Source: DATMNI01 sp035570275 (GTDB lineage Bacteria; Acidobacteriota; Terriglobia; Bryobacterales; Bryobacteraceae). From it: a stretch of 38,421 bases of DNA. The stretch is taken from positions 1 through 38,421 of the forward strand of contig DATMNI010000141.1 of the NCBI GenBank assembly GCA_035570275.1, in the 5' to 3' direction. The notes below the pieces were generated by a model. It saw only the letters and a program-made list of their open reading frames with translations. It was not told the origin of the DNA and searched no databases. Of this stretch, positions 31,492 to 38,421 are shown piece by piece. The position numbers were made by a program, and so were the translations under genes. Each line of letters starts with the position of its first letter. Within the stretch, counting starts at the first letter, position 1.

Positions 31492-32463
31492 GTGATTACT
31501 ATACGCGCACGTATGACGCCGATTTTGATCGGCGGTGTCGCACTTGTCGTAGTCCTGGCTGCCCAGGCAGCGGACACAGTCACTGACGAGCCTCGTGTTT
31601 CGCTTGAGCCGCGAGTCAGGGCTGCAACACGAAGCGATATTCGCGTGCATTCCAGTCTGGTCTTGATTCCAGTCAGCGTGACCGATTCCACGAATCATCC
31701 GGTGATGGGCTTGACTTCGGACAAGTTCCGCGTCTTCGAAGGCAAGGCTGAACAAAAGGTTCTGCAGCTTTCGAGCGACGATGCGCCGCTTTCCGTAGGG
31801 ATTGTCTTCGATGCAAGCGGTAGCATGGCAGGAAAGCTGGCTAAGGCCCGCGAGGCCGTTGGCGAGTTCTTGAAAGGCGCCAATCCGGACGACGAATTCT
31901 TTCTGGTGAACTTCAACGGCACGGCAGAACTGGCGGTCCCTTTTACCACCGACGCGGATGAGATCCAGACGCGCCTGAGGTCCGCCGGTTCCAAAGGCAA
32001 AACCGCATTGCTGGATGCCGTCTACCTGGCGCTCCATTACATCAAGAACGCCAGGAACCCGCGCAAGGCGCTGCTGGTGATTTCAGATGGGGGCGACAAC
32101 GACAGCCGCTACAGCGAAAGGGAAACCCGGAGAATGGTGCAGGAAACGGACGTGCGGATCTACGCGATCGGCATCTACGCCCGCGGCTTGCAGACGTTTC
32201 CCGAGGAAGAGCGGAGTGGTCCGAAGCTGCTGACGGACATCGCGGAGCAGTCGGGCGGCCGCCACTTCGCCGTCCAAAACACGAACGAATTGCCCGATGC
32301 CGCGGCCAGGATCGGTTTGGAACTGCGGAACCAGTACACGCTGGCGTACAGCCCTGCCCAAATGGAAGCGGACGGCAAGTATCGACGGGTACGGGTGAAG
32401 CTGGTGGAACGGCGCGACCTGCATTTATCCTGGCGTCCTGGCTACTTCGCCCCGAGCCGGTAG
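31492..32463 (+). CDS. Secreted VWA-domain protein (Acidobacterial VWFA-related type)
   Basis: A 323-residue protein starting at GTG 31492 (AGAGGG about 10 bases upstream); an ATG at 31513 is the alternative. N-terminal signal peptide (TPILIGGVALVVVLAAQAAD). Residues ~50-95 form a short beta domain ('SLVLIPVSVTDSTNHPVMGLTSDKFRVFEGK') typical of the VWFA-related acidobacterial family. The von Willebrand A domain covers ~100-290 and has an intact metal-ion site, D-A-S-G-S in 'VGIVFDASGSMAGK', then 'GKTALLDAVYLAL' and 'KALLVISDGGDNDSRYS'. The C-terminus has 'LRNQYTLAYSPAQMEADGKYRRVRVKL', the usual family ending. These exported proteins are thought to bind proteins through a divalent cation; the ligand is unknown. 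Confidence 0.93.
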   Translation: MITIRARMTPILIGGVALVVVLAAQAADTVTDEPRVSLEPRVRAATRSDIRVHSSLVLIPVSVTDSTNHPVMGLTSDKFRVFEGKAEQKVLQLSSDDAPLSVGIVFDASGSMAGKLAKAREAVGEFLKGANPDDEFFLVNFNGTAELAVPFTTDADEIQTRLRSAGSKGKTALLDAVYLALHYIKNARNPRKALLVISDGGDNDSRYSERETRRMVQETDVRIYAIGIYARGLQTFPEEERSGPKLLTDIAEQSGGRHFAVQNTNELPDAAARIGLELRNQYTLAYSPAQMEADGKYRRVRVKLVERRDLHLSWRPGYFAPSR

Positions 32464-32513
32464 CATCGGACTTAAGTACGCTGTTTCGCAAATACGGTCT
32501 CGTATTTCGAGGC

Positions 32514-32538
32514 GACCGCTCCGTGACCGTCGCGGCTC
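32514..32538. repeat. Dispersed intergenic repeat, copy 2
   Basis: This copy begins GACCGCTCCGTGACCGTC and ends GCGGCTC. It matches 21 of 25 positions with the copy at 21118-21142. The inverted repeat has one mismatch here. It lies directly beside the 19-bp minisatellite. Confidence 0.7.
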
Positions 32539-32548
32539 TGATCGGAGT

Positions 32549-32621
32549 CGCGCGCATGAATCGGAACCGCGCGCATGAATCGGAACCGCGCGCATGAATC
32601 GGAACCGCGCGCATGAATCGT
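32549..32621. repeat. 19-bp minisatellite inside the truncated lutC
   Basis: Four copies of CGCGCATGAATCGGAACCG-type units; the shared GCGCATGAATCG blocks start at 32552, 32571, 32590 and 32609. Because 19 is not a multiple of 3, each copy shifts the reading frame. Confidence 0.95.
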
Positions 32622-32793
32622 AGGCGCGGCCGCGAAGTTCCTCGGCGAGCCGTTGGCCCAAACTGCCCGCGACCGGTGGACGTCGGCGACGTGCTCCTGC
32701 CGCAGGAAGGCGAGGATGCAGTCGCGAGTCTCGGCTTTGGTCGCGAAGCGGTGCACCTCGGCGCTGACCGCCTCGGCGCGGGTTTTGAAAGTG

Positions 32794-34296
32794 TCAAAGA
32801 GCAGCGACATTGGTTTTCTCACTGGTTTCCTTGCTGGCGCGTTCGGCGCGGTACGAATTTGCCAAAAGCGAGATGTAATGCCTGACCCTTTGCGTACTTC
32901 CGAAGCGGTGGGTACTATCCAGAAGTTGCATCATGCATGCCGGGCAGCCTGTGGCGACGGTACTGGCCCCCGTACCGGCGGCATCGGCGGCCTTCCGCCT
33001 GGCGATCTCCGACGCGGTCCCAAAGTGCGTCAGCGCATAAGACCCGCCGCTTCCGCAGCACGCATCCGGCTTGGACATTTCCCGGAAAATCACACCCGGG
33101 ATGGCGCGCAGAATCTCGCGAGGCTCGCGCGCCACTTTCATGGACTTCTTCAGATGGCACGAATCGTGATAGGTCACCACCGCCTCTACCCGACCCTTGG
33201 GGAAGCGGTAGCCGATGACATCGGTCAGCAGGGTGGAGATGTCGTAAGTGCGAGCGGCCCAGTACGCGGCCCGCGCGCCGTAAACCGGATCGTCGCCCAG
33301 CAACTCCTGGAACTGATGCTGCCAGGCAGAGCCGCAGGAACCGCAGCCGGTGACAAGGTACGCGGCGTTCGTCCCTTCGAAGGCGTCGATGTTGTTGCGG
33401 GCCAGGGTGCGGGCGGTCGCCACATCCCCGTGAACCAAGACCGGCGTTCCACAACACTGCTGGTCCTTGGGAACGACTACTTCGATCTGATTCTCAGTCA
33501 GGACGTCGATCAGGTCGATGCCGGTTTCCGGGTAGAAATAGTTGAGGGAACAACCGGTGAAAAACGCGACCCGCGGCTTGGCTTGTGGAGCGGGGGCTTG
33601 TGGCGCGGGGGCTTGCGGCGCGCGGGCTTGTGGCGCTGGGACTTGTGGAGCGGAGGCTTGTGGAGCGGAGGCGTGTGGAGCGGAGGCGTGTGGCGCGGAG
33701 GCGTGCTGAGCGGCTTGTGGCGCGGGGGCTTGTGGCGCCCGGTCTGGCGCCGCGGGGATCACTTCCGGCACACGATCGCGCAAAGGATTCGTGGCCGGGG
33801 CAGGGAACAGGCGGTCGCCGTCGAAGCCGGCGTTCTTGCCGAGACGTGCGAACGGCGAGCGCGGGGAAATGGCGCGGAACCGCGGATGGTCGCGGAAGAC
33901 CAGGCCTTGCAGCGCGGCCCCCACCTTCATGGCCCCGTCGAGCACCGCCGGTTGCTTGAGCGCGCCGAAGATTGCGGCCTTCAGCCACGGCAACCCGTTC
34001 TTCTCCACGATGGCCGCCCGCAACCCCAGGATGATGCGGTCAAACTGCACACCCGAGGGACAACTCTGCATGCACGACTTGCAGACCAGGCAATTGAACA
34101 GCGCGTCGACCACTTCCGGATCGTCCAACGCGAGGTCGCCCGAAATCACGGCTTCCGCGATCGCAATCTTGCCTCGGGCCACCGCCGCCTCGTTCTTCTC
34201 GGTGGCATAAACCGGGCAAACCGACATGCACATGCCGCATCGCATGCACTTGTCGAGTTCCGATTGGAGCCTGGCGCCGGCGTCACTTGCCTGCAT
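32794..34296 (-). CDS. glcF: Iron-sulfur subunit of glycolate/lactate oxidase, with a Pro/Ala-Gln linker insertion
   Basis: A 500-residue protein that carries electrons from the GlcD flavoprotein to the quinone pool. Two [4Fe-4S] motifs: C17-x2-C20-x2-C23-x3-C27 ('CMRCGMCMSVCP') and 'CLVCKSCMQSCP' (about residues 69-80). Two cysteine-rich CCG domains follow: 'FFTGCSLNYFYP...QQCCGTP...GCGSCG' and 'YHDSCHL...DACCGSGGSY...GCPAC'. Between them and the N-terminus, residues ~184-240 are a low-complexity linker of APQA/APHAS repeats, making the protein longer than a typical GlcF (~400-450). It overlaps glcD by 14 bases upstream and lutC downstream, so all are translated from one message. Confidence 0.94.
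   Translation of the reverse strand: MQASDAGARLQSELDKCMRCGMCMSVCPVYATEKNEAAVARGKIAIAEAVISGDLALDDPEVVDALFNCLVCKSCMQSCPSGVQFDRIILGLRAAIVEKNGLPWLKAAIFGALKQPAVLDGAMKVGAALQGLVFRDHPRFRAISPRSPFARLGKNAGFDGDRLFPAPATNPLRDRVPEVIPAAPDRAPQAPAPQAAQHASAPHASAPHASAPQASAPQVPAPQARAPQAPAPQAPAPQAKPRVAFFTGCSLNYFYPETGIDLIDVLTENQIEVVVPKDQQCCGTPVLVHGDVATARTLARNNIDAFEGTNAAYLVTGCGSCGSAWQHQFQELLGDDPVYGARAAYWAARTYDISTLLTDVIGYRFPKGRVEAVVTYHDSCHLKKSMKVAREPREILRAIPGVIFREMSKPDACCGSGGSYALTHFGTASEIARRKAADAAGTGASTVATGCPACMMQLLDSTHRFGSTQRVRHYISLLANSYRAERASKETSEKTNVAAL
33576..33746 (-). repeat. 15-bp repeats encoding the APQA linker in GlcF
   Basis: About eleven degenerate 15-bp units, on the plus strand of the form GCTTGTGGAGCGGAG, encode APQAP, APQAS or APHAS pentapeptides in frame. 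The repeat is confined to the gene's linker. Confidence 0.88.
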
Positions 34297-35692
34297 GCGA
34301 AGTCTCTCTGAGGGGAACCAGCTTCCCCGGATTGAACAGGTTCGACGGATCGAGTGCGTCCTTGATACTGCGCATCAGATTCAGGCCGCTGTCGCCGATC
34401 TCATTGCCCAGGAACTTCATCTTGGCGATGCCGATGCCGTGTTCGCCCGAAAGGGTGCCGCCAAGCCGCAGAGCCGTTTCGAAGATCTCTTCCACGGCCT
34501 GGTGCACTCGCGCCATTTCATCGGCGTTGTTCTTGTCGGCCAGAATGGTCGGGTGCAGATTGCCGTCGCCGGCGTGGCCGAACGTTCCGAGCACCAGGTT
34601 GTACTTGCGGCCGATGTTGGCGCACGCCACCAGCATCTCGGTGATGTGGCTGCGCGGCACCGTGGCGTCTTCCAGCACCACCGTGTTATTCAGCGAAGCC
34701 AGCGCCGGCAGAGCGGCGCGCCGGGCGGCCCAAAGCTGGTCGCGTTCGGCATCGGAATTCGCCAGGCGCAGCGCCCCGTGGTTTTCGGCCACGGTCTGGA
34801 TCACCGCCGCAGCCTCATATTCCACCACCGTTTCCGCCATACCATCCACTTCGATCAGCAGCAGAGCCTCCGCACCCGTGGGCAATCCCACATGGGCGAA
34901 AGCTTCGACGGCTTCGATGGTCTGGCGATCCAGAATCTCCAGTGTGGCCGGTATCACCCGGGCCCGAATGATGCCGGCCACGGTGTTGCCGGCATCTTCG
35001 ATGGTTTGGTAGGTGGCCAGCATGGTGCGCCGGAATTTGGGAGCGGGGATGAGCTTCACGGTGATCTCCGTGATGATGCCGAGCGTGCCCTCCGAGCCGA
35101 CGAAGAGGCTGGCAAAATCGTAGGCGGTGACGTTTTTGACCGTCTTGCCGCCGAACCGGACTTTGTCGCCATTGGCCAGCACCACTTCCATACCCATCAC
35201 GTAGTGCTTGGTGACGCCGTACTTCAAGCCTCGCAGACCTCCGGAATTCTCCGCCACAGAGCCGCCCATCGTAGCGGTGTTGACGGTGCCCGGGTCGGGA
35301 GGATAGATCAGGCCATGGGGAGCGACTGCGGTGTTGAGTTCTTGAATGACTACGCCGGGTTGGACGGTGGCCGTGAGGTTCAGGGCATCCACTTCCAAAA
35401 TCCGGTTCATCCGCTGGAACGACAGTACGATGCCGCGATGGAGGGGAATTGCGCCCCCGCTCAGGTTGGTTCCGGCGCCGCGTGGGTAGATCGCGATATC
35501 GCGCGCCCGAGCCAGGTTGACGATGTTGCGGATTTCCTCAACGTCAGCCGGCATGACGACGACATCGGGAATCTGCCGGGGTACGTCCGCCGCGGCGTCA
35601 TAGCTGTAAGTTACCAGGTCGACTTTGTGAGTCAACACGTGGCCGGATCCTACAATGGCCTCAAGCTGCCCGGCAATGGATTTGTTTAACAT
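34283..35692 (-). CDS. glcD: FAD-linked glycolate/D-lactate oxidase subunit
   Basis: A 469-residue flavoprotein of the VAO/FAD_binding_4 family that oxidises glycolate, D-lactate or similar 2-hydroxyacids. FAD-binding blocks: 'IAIYPRGAGTNLSGGAIP' (about residues 87-104), 'PDPGTVNTATMGGSVAENSGGLRGLKYG' and 'SEGTLGIITEITVKL'. The C-terminal cap has 'GTFGHAGDGNLHPTI' and 'TLSGEHGIG', the substrate and metal-site signatures. GAGG lies about 8 bases before the ATG. It overlaps glcF by 14 bases and lies 121 bases downstream of the porin gene on the same strand. With the lactate permease two genes upstream, D- or L-lactate or glycolate are the likely substrates; the sequence alone does not choose among them. 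Confidence 0.95.
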   Translation of the reverse strand: MLNKSIAGQLEAIVGSGHVLTHKVDLVTYSYDAAADVPRQIPDVVVMPADVEEIRNIVNLARARDIAIYPRGAGTNLSGGAIPLHRGIVLSFQRMNRILEVDALNLTATVQPGVVIQELNTAVAPHGLIYPPDPGTVNTATMGGSVAENSGGLRGLKYGVTKHYVMGMEVVLANGDKVRFGGKTVKNVTAYDFASLFVGSEGTLGIITEITVKLIPAPKFRRTMLATYQTIEDAGNTVAGIIRARVIPATLEILDRQTIEAVEAFAHVGLPTGAEALLLIEVDGMAETVVEYEAAAVIQTVAENHGALRLANSDAERDQLWAARRAALPALASLNNTVVLEDATVPRSHITEMLVACANIGRKYNLVLGTFGHAGDGNLHPTILADKNNADEMARVHQAVEEIFETALRLGGTLSGEHGIGIAKMKFLGNEIGDSGLNLMRSIKDALDPSNLFNPGKLVPLRETSHAGK

Positions 35693-35729
35693 TGGTCTAC
35701 CCTCACGGTCGCTGTTAAAGGAACGGCAG

Positions 35730-35802
35730 CTTGTGGGGGATGCGCCGTGCCCGCGGCAGGCGGATTGCCAATCCGCCGCAGATTAACAATCTGCCCCACA
35801 AG
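35730..35802. repeat. 73-nt cloverleaf-like palindromic element
   Basis: A closing stem CTTGTGGGG (35730-35738)/CCCCACAAG (35794-35802) encloses three further hairpins: GCCG/CGGC (about 35744-35757), GCGGATT-GCC-AATCCGC (35760-35776) and CAGATT-AAC-AATCTG (35779-35793). The loops are 3-6 bases, so this is not a tRNA. It lies between the porin gene and glcD. The design is that of a REP/BIME-like intergenic palindrome. Confidence 0.8.
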
Positions 35803-35813
35803 CGCGTTTTTGC

Positions 35814-36923
35814 CTAGAAGTAGAACGCCTGCATCTGCAGCGTGAACTCGTTGCTGGGCCTGATCGGCGAGCCATTCTGCGGGAAAGCACGCAGAACCTG
35901 CGCCGTCCACTTGAAATTCTGGCCGCGGATGTAGTAGTTCACGCCGCCGCCGATGCGGTTGATGGATTTGGTATCGTTAACGGCGGCGACGAACTGCTGC
36001 GTTTCGAAGCGGGCGAACGGTTGGATCTTGGCTTTGTGAACATAGTAGGCCGCTTCCGCCATGAAATTGTTCTGGTCGGGGACCGTAACGAGCTTATCGC
36101 GGCCGTCGAAGTGCAAATACTGGAGGTTGAAGCCGACTTCATCGCCGCCGCGCACCGGTGTATCGTTGGCGATATTGGCCGAATAGGCGCGGTAGCTGCC
36201 CTGTTTGTCGCCGCCCGCGTCGATTGCCAGAATTTTGCGCTTGCCGAGCGCCGTGCCGGCGTAGGCATACTCTTTCTCGGGAGAGAAGAAGTCGTACTGC
36301 AAATAGAGCGCCTGTCGCAGGGGATTGCGTCCGTTCACATCGCGCTCGCCTGCAAAGATACCGCCGCGGTATTGCAGACGATCGTGCAGGAAATAGCCTC
36401 TGGCCTGGAAGCCCAGGTCGCGAAGCGCCAATTGCTGCATCTGGGTGTTGTTCACCACGGAGACGGCGCTGATATCCACCGAATAGAAGCTGAGGGTGGA
36501 TTGCAGCCCCTGGCGCGAAAACGGAATCAGCATTTCGCCGCCGGCCAGTTGCAGGTGATTGCTTACCTTGTATTCCGCAAATGCGTCCTGCAGGATAAAG
36601 CCCTGGGCCATGTTCTTGGGGGTAATGCCGAGTTTCGGATCGTCGGTCTGGATGAAGAAGCTGATCTTGTCGCCGATGTTTCCACCCATCATGATGCGCG
36701 CGCGCCGCAGATAGAAATTCTGGTTATAGCCCTGCGCGCCGGCGGAGGCCGCTGTCGAGTCCTGGTTGAAGTCGGCCCAGAACTGGCCCTGAATGCCGAA
36801 CTTGATGGTGACATCTTCGTTCTTGATTTGAAGCTGTGCCGAAGCGGGCGCGGGAACGAGCGCGAGCATCAGGACGCCAGCCGACACGCTAAGCAGCGTG
36901 CGTTGAAAGAGGGTATGAAACAT
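35814..36923 (-). CDS. Outer-membrane porin of the OprO/OprP type
   Basis: A 369-residue protein with a signal peptide (MFHTLFQRTLLSVSAGVLMLALVPAPASA, cut before QLQ). The body is amphipathic beta strands with the phosphate-selective-porin family pattern: 'KFGIQGQFWADFNQD', 'NFYLRRARIMMGGNIGDKISFFIQTDDP', 'FILQDAFAEYKVSNHLQLAGGEMLIPFSRQGLQS', and 'INRIGGGVNYYIRGQNFKWTAQVLRAFP' near the end. It ends in phenylalanine (QMQAFYF), the signal for BAM-dependent outer-membrane insertion. AGGAG lies 9 bases before the ATG. Placed 51 bases after the lactate permease gene and before glcD, it most likely lets the cluster's anionic substrate cross the outer membrane. The name by family is phosphate-selective, but the context argues for a carboxylate. 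Confidence 0.9.
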   Translation of the reverse strand: MFHTLFQRTLLSVSAGVLMLALVPAPASAQLQIKNEDVTIKFGIQGQFWADFNQDSTAASAGAQGYNQNFYLRRARIMMGGNIGDKISFFIQTDDPKLGITPKNMAQGFILQDAFAEYKVSNHLQLAGGEMLIPFSRQGLQSTLSFYSVDISAVSVVNNTQMQQLALRDLGFQARGYFLHDRLQYRGGIFAGERDVNGRNPLRQALYLQYDFFSPEKEYAYAGTALGKRKILAIDAGGDKQGSYRAYSANIANDTPVRGGDEVGFNLQYLHFDGRDKLVTVPDQNNFMAEAAYYVHKAKIQPFARFETQQFVAAVNDTKSINRIGGGVNYYIRGQNFKWTAQVLRAFPQNGSPIRPSNEFTLQMQAFYF

Positions 36924-36974
36924 GTCTTATCACTCCTGTTTGTTTATTGCGGTCGTTTGCGGTGCGAACCGCGC

Positions 36975-38421
36975 TCACTTCGTCACCACCGGAATCATCC
37001 AAGGAAATACGTAAGCCATGAGGAATACCACCACGCCCACCAGTCCGGCGAGCACGATGCTGTGCAGGAAGACATAGCGCAGAATGCTTCCTTCGTTGCC
37101 TTGCTGCCCCGTGGCCACGCCGGCCACCACGATGCTTTGGGCGTCGATCATTTTGCCCATCACGCCGCCGGCGCTGTTCGCCGCCGCCGCCAATACCGGC
37201 GCAACTCCCACCTGACGGGCGGTGATCTGCTGCAGGCCGCCGAAGAGTACATTGGAGGAAGTGTCGCTGCCCGTCAGGGCCACTCCCAGCCAGCCCAGCA
37301 GCGGCGAGAAGAACGGAAACAGGACGCCGGTACTGGCAAAGGCCAGCCCCATGGTCGCGTCCAGGCCCGCATACCGGGTCGAAAAGCCCAGAGCTAGCAT
37401 GGCTCCGATGGTGAGCAGCGATTTTCGGATACGTTTCAGCGTCCCCAGAAAGATCCAAAAGAGGTTCCGGGGCGTGAAGCCCAACAACAATCCGCCGAGG
37501 CCGCCCGCCAACAAGAGGCTGGTTCCGGTAGCGGAAGCCCAGTTGAAGACGAAGATGGCCGGTTCAGCCGCCGCCCTGGCCACCACCGGCGGCGTGCGGG
37601 TCACGGCTTTGTGCAGAACGGGGACCGCGATATTGAGAGAGGAAATGCCGCTCAGGAAATTGGGGTGGCTCACCGGCCCGCCGTTTAGAAATACCTTTAC
37701 CGGGGTCAATCCCCAGACGAATACGAACAAAGAAAGCAGGATCCAGGGCATCCAGGCCTTCAGCTTCCGGCCGCCTGTGTAGACCCGCCGGTTGGCGTGC
37801 GCCTGAGCCCGTTCGACGCCGTCTTCATGCTCGAAAGACCAGATAGTGGCCGGCTGCCAGAATTTGAGGAGGATGATGAGCGCCGCCATCGAAACCACCG
37901 AAGCGCCGATGGCGGCCAGGGAAGGCCCGATGTAGTTGCTGATGGCGTACTGAGTGGCGCCAAAAGTCATGCCGACCGTGAGGCAGGCGGGCCAGACCTC
38001 CATCATCTTCTTGCGGCCGCACATGGTCCAGATCACCCAGAAGGGGACCGCCAGGCAGAACAGCACCAGAATGCGGCCTACCATGGCGCTGAGCAGATCG
38101 ACGGGCAATCCGGTGACCGTGGCCAGCGTGATGACGGGAATCCCGAGCGCGCCAAATGCTACCGGAGCGGTATTGGCGATCAACGCCAGGCCGGCCGCCT
38201 GAAGGGGCCGGAACCCGAGGCCGATCAGCATGGCCGCCGAAATCGCCACCGGAGTTCCGAATCCCGCCGCTCCTTCAATGAAGGCGCCGAAGCAGAAGGC
38301 GATCAGCAGCACTTGGATGCGGCGGTCGCTGCCGACACCGGCGATGGTGTCCTTTACGATCTCAAAATCACCGGATTTGACGGTGACGTCGTAAATGAAG
38401 ATGGCGCCAAGAACGATCCAG
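36975..38421 (-). CDS. lctP: L-lactate permease (LctP family), 5' end outside the window
   Basis: The frame continues open to the right edge, where it begins 'WIVLGAIFIYDVTVKSGDFEIVKDTIAG', which aligns with the known N-terminal third of LldP/LctP permeases; the start codon is beyond the window, and a GTG at 38312 is internal. At least ten membrane segments are seen. Family blocks: 'FCFGAFIEGAAGFGTPVAISAAML', 'GLALIANTAPVAFGALGIPV', and 'GWLGVALTGSDTSSNVLFGGLQQ' with 'AAANSAGGVMGKMIDAQSIVVA'. The protein imports lactate or glycolate with protons across the inner membrane. It is the furthest upstream gene visible in a minus-strand cluster with the porin, glcD and glcF. Confidence 0.95.
   Translation of the reverse strand, partial: WIVLGAIFIYDVTVKSGDFEIVKDTIAGVGSDRRIQVLLIAFCFGAFIEGAAGFGTPVAISAAMLIGLGFRPLQAAGLALIANTAPVAFGALGIPVITLATVTGLPVDLLSAMVGRILVLFCLAVPFWVIWTMCGRKKMMEVWPACLTVGMTFGATQYAISNYIGPSLAAIGASVVSMAALIILLKFWQPATIWSFEHEDGVERAQAHANRRVYTGGRKLKAWMPWILLSLFVFVWGLTPVKVFLNGGPVSHPNFLSGISSLNIAVPVLHKAVTRTPPVVARAAAEPAIFVFNWASATGTSLLLAGGLGGLLLGFTPRNLFWIFLGTLKRIRKSLLTIGAMLALGFSTRYAGLDATMGLAFASTGVLFPFFSPLLGWLGVALTGSDTSSNVLFGGLQQITARQVGVAPVLAAAANSAGGVMGKMIDAQSIVVAGVATGQQGNEGSILRYVFLHSIVLAGLVGVVVFLMAYVFPWMIPVVTK

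Larger units (their letters stand above)
32464..32822 (-). pseudogene. lutC: Truncated LutC-type (LUD domain) gene
   Basis: Starting at GTG 32822 (AAGGA 5 bases before the codon; ATG at 32810 is alternative) the first ~57 residues read like LutC/YkgG: 'MSLLFDTFKTRAEAVSAEVHRFATKAETRDCILAFLRQEHVAD' and 'VWANG'. LutC normally has 200-240 residues; here the frame passes into a 19-bp minisatellite (32549-32621) whose translation is Arg/Ala/His/Ser noise, and ends at 32472 with no LUD core. The gene overlaps the 3' end of glcF by 29 bases, which fits the usual lutA-lutB-lutC or glcD-glcF-lutC order. Only the N-terminus of the ancestral gene survives. A short expressed peptide cannot be excluded. 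Confidence 0.75.

Noticed and set aside
35730..35802. Cloverleaf considered as a tRNA gene because of its 73-nt length
   Set aside because: The loops are 3 bases, there is no anticodon loop, T-loop or CCA-proximal pattern, and the closing stem is 9 bp.
32653..37397. Long plus-strand frames over glcF, glcD and the porin/permease genes
   Set aside because: They are shadows of strongly supported minus-strand genes; one contains 'LWRGGLWSGGV' runs that are only the APQA repeat read backwards.
1..38421. Search for transposase, integrase, phage or toxin-antitoxin genes
   Set aside because: No such motifs were recognised on either strand; repeats here are small and not flanked by mobile-element genes.

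Overview
The window looks like a piece of an Acidobacteriota chromosome, probably from the Bryobacterales/Solibacter side. This rests on several things: a secreted VWA protein of the type described as an Acidobacterial VWFA-related domain, a bacillithiol-synthesis BshC, many secreted TPR, carboxypeptidase-regulatory-like and Ig-like proteins, high GC, and no phage or transposon genes. The lineage is inferred from gene content; no rRNA is present.

Layout. 1-9.0 kb: the 3' end of a secreted PKD/Ig-like protein, a class-C-type serine hydrolase with altered catalytic motifs, an exported SAM methyltransferase, then a very large secreted protein (two propeller-like halves plus about 11 IPT/TIG repeats). 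The two surface genes each end at a strong intrinsic terminator with a related stem. 9.0-16.1 kb: an orphan NarL-type response regulator behind a structured leader, a TPR lipid- or envelope-type secreted protein, an exported amidohydrolase, a DASS-family anion transporter with a small secreted partner, and a small basic repeat protein. 16.3-20.2 kb: a TPR-gene remnant and a four-gene minus-strand operon (DUF2170-like, PspA/IM30, DUF4178-like membrane protein, membrane-anchored coiled-coil protein) that looks like an envelope-stress module. 20.2-21.3 kb is a gene-poor 1.1 kb stretch.

21.3-26.7 kb (plus strand): a beta-hydroxyacid dehydrogenase, then a strong sigma70-type promoter and a compact candidate structured RNA, dxr (isoprenoid synthesis), rseP (site-2 protease) and bshC (bacillithiol). 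26.8-32.5 kb: a translationally coupled pair of paralogous unknown proteins, an M48-like protein that has lost its zinc motif, an Old Yellow Enzyme-type flavin oxidoreductase with a 13-bp minisatellite at its stop codon, a secreted TPR protein and a VWA protein. 32.5-38.4 kb (minus strand): a 2-hydroxyacid (lactate/glycolate) uptake and oxidation cluster: lactate permease (running off the window), a porin, glcD, glcF, and a truncated lutC whose distal part is replaced by a 19-bp minisatellite.

Themes worth attention are the PspA-associated operon, two interleaved inverted-repeat (pseudoknot-capable) leaders at 9.2 and 22.3 kb, several small repeats placed at gene ends, a GGGGCC-type G-rich tract in a divergent promoter region, and a 73-nt cloverleaf-like palindrome between the porin gene and glcD. 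All functional statements are from reading the sequence; no database search was run.
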